Positions 5,909 to 9,244 of a DNA stretch of 9,244 bases are shown here, piece by piece. The stretch is from Acidimicrobiia bacterium. Lineage in GTDB: Bacteria; Actinomycetota; Acidimicrobiia; Acidimicrobiales; Acidimicrobilacustridaceae. The notes under the pieces were generated by a model. That model searched no databases. It was not told the DNA's origin and saw only the letters and a list, made by a program, of their open reading frames with translations. The stretch is taken from contig VERC01000082.1 in the NCBI GenBank assembly GCA_018882825.1, positions 1-9,244 on the forward strand, written 5' to 3'. Numbering within the stretch: the stretch's first letter is position 1; each line of letters starts with the position of its first letter. A program made the position numbers and the translations under genes.

Positions 5909-8221
5909 TCAGCCCACTCCGTTGAGCTCGTTCACCACCCGGAACAGCTCGCCGGTCTCGGCGAAGTTCACCCCCACGATGGTCGGGAAGGCGCGGCGCT
6001 GGATCATGCAGTTGCGCACGGCCGGAGCCAGCACGGAATAGGAGTTGACGATGCGGGCCTGGGCCACGGTCGGCGGCGCCCCCGCGGGCGTCACCCAGTG
6101 GTTGATCTGGAACAGGGGCGATTCGGGCGTTCCCCGGTTCGGTCGGCAACTGGGCAGACCGGTCCAGTCGGCCGAGAACACGGGCGGTCCGCCGGTGGCC
6201 GGGACGACCGTGTCGGGCACCGGGCCGTCGACGGTGGCGTCGCCCGTGTAGCCCGGGGCCCCCGGAGTCAGCAGTTCTGCAGCCGATGTGTAGGTGTAGG
6301 GGTTGTCCTGGAAGATCCCGTAGCCGGGGACGTCCCACGGCCGGTCCGGGTTCACGGTCCGGGTGAACTCCCCGAGATAGATGATGTTGCGCCCCGAATC
6401 GATGAGCTCGGCCAGGGTGGGGAGCGGTGCCGACGGGTCGTAGCGCCACAGTCGATCGAGCAACCGCGCCTCGCGGAACACCTTGTCGGTGTCGACATCG
6501 GCCACGTAGTTGCCCACGAACAGGATCACCACCTCGTCGGGATTGCGGTTGACGAACTGGCGCACGTAGCCGAGGACCGTGGCGAACCGGGTGGCCCCGA
6601 ATTCGCAGTTCACGTGGCACAGGTAGATGTCGCGCAGGTTGGGGTCGACGTTGCGAGCGGCCTCGGTCGAGCGGTCGAGTGCGATCTGCTGGGCCGGCGT
6701 CAATTCCGTCTCGGCGGCGCTGGCGTCGACGTACAACTCGGCCGACTTGTCGGTGATGACCAGGTCGGTGCCGGTGAACCGGATGGTGGTGGGGATCCCG
6801 TAGTGGGTCTTGACCAGAAGGGCGCGGATCCCGGAGTCGAGTTGTGCCGGGATGCTGCGTCCCTGTTCGAAGAACAACCAACCGGGATCGGTCGACACCG
6901 ACATCGCGTTGTGGGCGCCGGCGAAGGCGACCTCGTCGAGGCGCCTGTCGCACAACTCGGCGAACCCGTTGCAGGTCCGCTGGTCGTCGCCCGTGGCCCG
7001 CGCCCGCGCGTCGGCGGTGGCCCACATGCCGCCGATCACCAGGACGGCGAGGACCACGAGCGTGCCGAGGGCCATGCTGGCGAGACGGGGATGCCATGTG
7101 CGCTCGCGCGCCACCTCGCCGGCCGGGACGGGTGGCGTGACGCCCACCCGACCGATCACGGCCAACAGACGGGCGGCACCGAGATAGAGCAGTGTGGCGG
7201 CCACGGCCACGGCCACGAGTTCGAAGAAGACCTCGGTCCAGGCCAGGACGGCGCCGCCGGCGGCCATCATGGCGAGGGCCGCCACCACGCGGGTGGGAGT
7301 GGTGGTGGGAGTGAACCGTCGCGCTCGTCGCTGCAGGCTCTCGGCGAGACCGCGCGCCGTGGTCGGTGCCGCCGTCGGTGCGCTGGCCGTGGCGAATGCC
7401 GCCACCGCGGCACCGAGCCCGACCAGCCACAGGCCCCCGGTGCGGTAGTCGGACAGGAAGGCACTGGCGGCGCCGGAGATGGCCTGCTCCAGCACCGGAG
7501 TCGAACCGTAGGAGCCGGCGACGATCTCGGCCACCAGCGCCGCGACGAACACGAGCGCGCCGGCCACCACCACGGCGATCCCCAGCCGGAAGGTGCCCCG
7601 GCGGCGGTCGCGGTCGATCGCCACCGTGGCCACGGCGAGCAGTGCGGTGAGACCGAGGCCCAACCATCCGAAGTCGGCGACGTCGCTCGAGACCCTCCAC
7701 AGCTCGAGGCCCTGGATCGTGTTGCCGAGGTTCACGAGGAAGGTGTCGGTGGACTCCGGCAGGAGGGATGCGACCGAGGAGTTCGACACTTGCAGGCTGG
7801 CGGTGAGGATCCCGAAGGCCTGGCTCAGGTTGACCACGGCGGCGTTGCCGTCCTTCGTGAACAGGTAGTTGTGGAGCTCGACGAGCCCGTTGCGGAAGAT
7901 GCGACGGAACACGGGCGTGCCGATGAGGAGTTCGACGGTCGGTCTGATGACGGCTCGGAACGAGGCGACCTCGGATGAGCCGGTGGCGATGACCGTGCTG
8001 GTGATCTCGTCGGCGAGGGCCGCCCGTACCGCCGGGGAGTCGAGGATCGAATCGGCCCGGGCTGCGAACCGCTTGGCGTCGAACACGTAGTGATCGGTCC
8101 ACAGCAATGTGGCGGTGGCGAACGTCGAGATCGACAGGAGCACGGCGAGGGCGATCCCGAGGATGCGGCGAGGACGGCCCTCACCCGACCGTTCACGGGG
8201 CTTCGGTTCGACTGTCGTCAT
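5909..8221 (-). CDS. Multi-span membrane protein with C-terminal PI-PLC-like phosphodiesterase domain
   Basis: A 770-residue protein in two parts. The N-terminal half has about seven hydrophobic spans (near 20-41, 184-203, 213-234, 262-280, 311-330, 331-355, 381-402) with Arg-rich loops at 202-209, 298-302 and 371-379. This predicts N-terminus in, C-terminus out, and an outer segment at 42-183 containing FDAKRF and SPAVRAALADEIT. The C-terminal half (415-770) resembles PLC-like phosphodiesterases: H437 in FAGAHNAMS, QLDSGIRALL (R466), H536 in YLCHVNCEFG, then NPDEVVILFV. The two His are the expected acid-base pair for cleaving phosphodiesters, as in bacterial PI-PLC (H32/H82). Cys417, 424, 535, 539, 692 and 738 may form disulfides outside the membrane. 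Start 8221 follows GAGGGA at 5-nt spacing; the frame runs on to 8338 but that would overlap gnd. The substrate (phosphoinositide, glycolipid or other) is unknown. Confidence 0.85.
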   Translation of the reverse strand: MTTVEPKPRERSGEGRPRRILGIALAVLLSISTFATATLLWTDHYVFDAKRFAARADSILDSPAVRAALADEITSTVIATGSSEVASFRAVIRPTVELLIGTPVFRRIFRNGLVELHNYLFTKDGNAAVVNLSQAFGILTASLQVSNSSVASLLPESTDTFLVNLGNTIQGLELWRVSSDVADFGWLGLGLTALLAVATVAIDRDRRRGTFRLGIAVVVAGALVFVAALVAEIVAGSYGSTPVLEQAISGAASAFLSDYRTGGLWLVGLGAAVAAFATASAPTAAPTTARGLAESLQRRARRFTPTTTPTRVVAALAMMAAGGAVLAWTEVFFELVAVAVAATLLYLGAARLLAVIGRVGVTPPVPAGEVARERTWHPRLASMALGTLVVLAVLVIGGMWATADARARATGDDQRTCNGFAELCDRRLDEVAFAGAHNAMSVSTDPGWLFFEQGRSIPAQLDSGIRALLVKTHYGIPTTIRFTGTDLVITDKSAELYVDASAAETELTPAQQIALDRSTEAARNVDPNLRDIYLCHVNCEFGATRFATVLGYVRQFVNRNPDEVVILFVGNYVADVDTDKVFREARLLDRLWRYDPSAPLPTLAELIDSGRNIIYLGEFTRTVNPDRPWDVPGYGIFQDNPYTYTSAAELLTPGAPGYTGDATVDGPVPDTVVPATGGPPVFSADWTGLPSCRPNRGTPESPLFQINHWVTPAGAPPTVAQARIVNSYSVLAPAVRNCMIQRRAFPTIVGVNFAETGELFRVVNELNGVG
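7292..7313. repeat. Short 12-bp-period tandem repeat inside a coding region
   Basis: ggtgggagtg occurs at 7292-7301 and 7304-7313, a 12-bp period. On the coding (minus) strand it gives the TPTTTPT stretch in the predicted cytoplasmic loop before the fifth membrane span. It keeps the frame and looks like a harmless local duplication. Confidence 0.5.
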
Positions 8222-8297
8222 CGGGGTCCCTCGGGTGTGCGACGGCGCCGATTCTGACACGATGACCTGTCGGACGAGCTTCGTGAGGGATGGACTC
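8222..8297. other. 76-bp divergent intergenic region
   Basis: It separates the phosphodiesterase gene (leftward) from gnd (rightward) and must hold the start signals for both. It contains the two ribosome binding sites (minus-strand GAGGGA at 8227-8232, plus-strand GAGGGA at 8285-8290) and a -35-like CTGACA at 8254-8259 on the plus strand. No convincing -10 box lies at the right distance, so I call no promoter. No operator-like palindrome is seen. Confidence 0.6.

Positions 8298-9244
<947 letters not shown>

Noticed and set aside
7291..7313. G-rich stretch as a possible G-quadruplex
   Set aside because: Only three runs of three or more G are present, and it lies within a coding repeat, so support for a stable quadruplex is weak.
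5843..7978. 711-codon open frame opposite the phosphodiesterase gene
   Set aside because: Low-complexity Gly/Arg/His/Val-rich antisense product. The real gene on the minus strand has membrane spans and catalytic motifs.
5877..8102. 741-codon Arg-rich frame on the minus strand overlapping the phosphodiesterase gene
   Set aside because: A frame-shifted reading of the same DNA, extremely rich in Arg and Pro, with no ordered features.

Overview
This window is high-GC, densely coding bacterial DNA. It holds seven protein genes, two of them cut by the window edges, and no RNA gene, insertion sequence or CRISPR array that I can see. The paired acyl-CoA dehydrogenase genes, the short NAD-type 6-phosphogluconate dehydrogenase, GTG starts and strong third-position GC suggest an actinobacterium. 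Acidimicrobiia is plausible, but that is an inference from gene style and not a marker-based placement.

Left part (1-4293): a divergent catabolic locus built around a 192-bp control region (1891-2082). Leftward, an amidohydrolase-2 family enzyme (646-1890) is followed after 8 bp by a polyphosphate kinase 2 gene (637 to beyond the left edge). Rightward, two adjacent acyl-CoA dehydrogenase genes (2083-3261 and 3268-4293) look like the catalytic and partner subunits of a heteromeric enzyme. The control region has two matching palindromes (CTGACG-N3-CGTCAG core). Each is embedded in one of two divergent promoters with the same geometry: the upstream palindrome arm doubles as the -35 box, then an 18-bp spacer, then the -10 box. 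One dimeric regulator, probably TetR-like and not encoded here, most likely controls both transcription units together.

Middle (4294-5831): a hairpin lies between the convergent second dehydrogenase gene and an NAD(P)-dependent aldehyde dehydrogenase on the minus strand. The amidohydrolase, the acyl-CoA dehydrogenase pair and the aldehyde dehydrogenase would fit oxidation of a carboxylic or cyclic substrate through CoA thioesters, but the substrate cannot be read from the sequence.

Right part (5909-9244): a 770-residue membrane protein joins about seven predicted membrane spans to a C-terminal, probably extracytoplasmic, PI-PLC-like phosphodiesterase domain. Divergent from it, across 76 bp, is a gnd-type 6-phosphogluconate dehydrogenase whose last roughly 20 residues lie beyond the right edge. 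These two look like housekeeping or envelope genes rather than parts of the catabolic locus.

I found no evidence of a wholly new system. The most interesting items are the twin-operator control region and the membrane-tethered phosphodiesterase.
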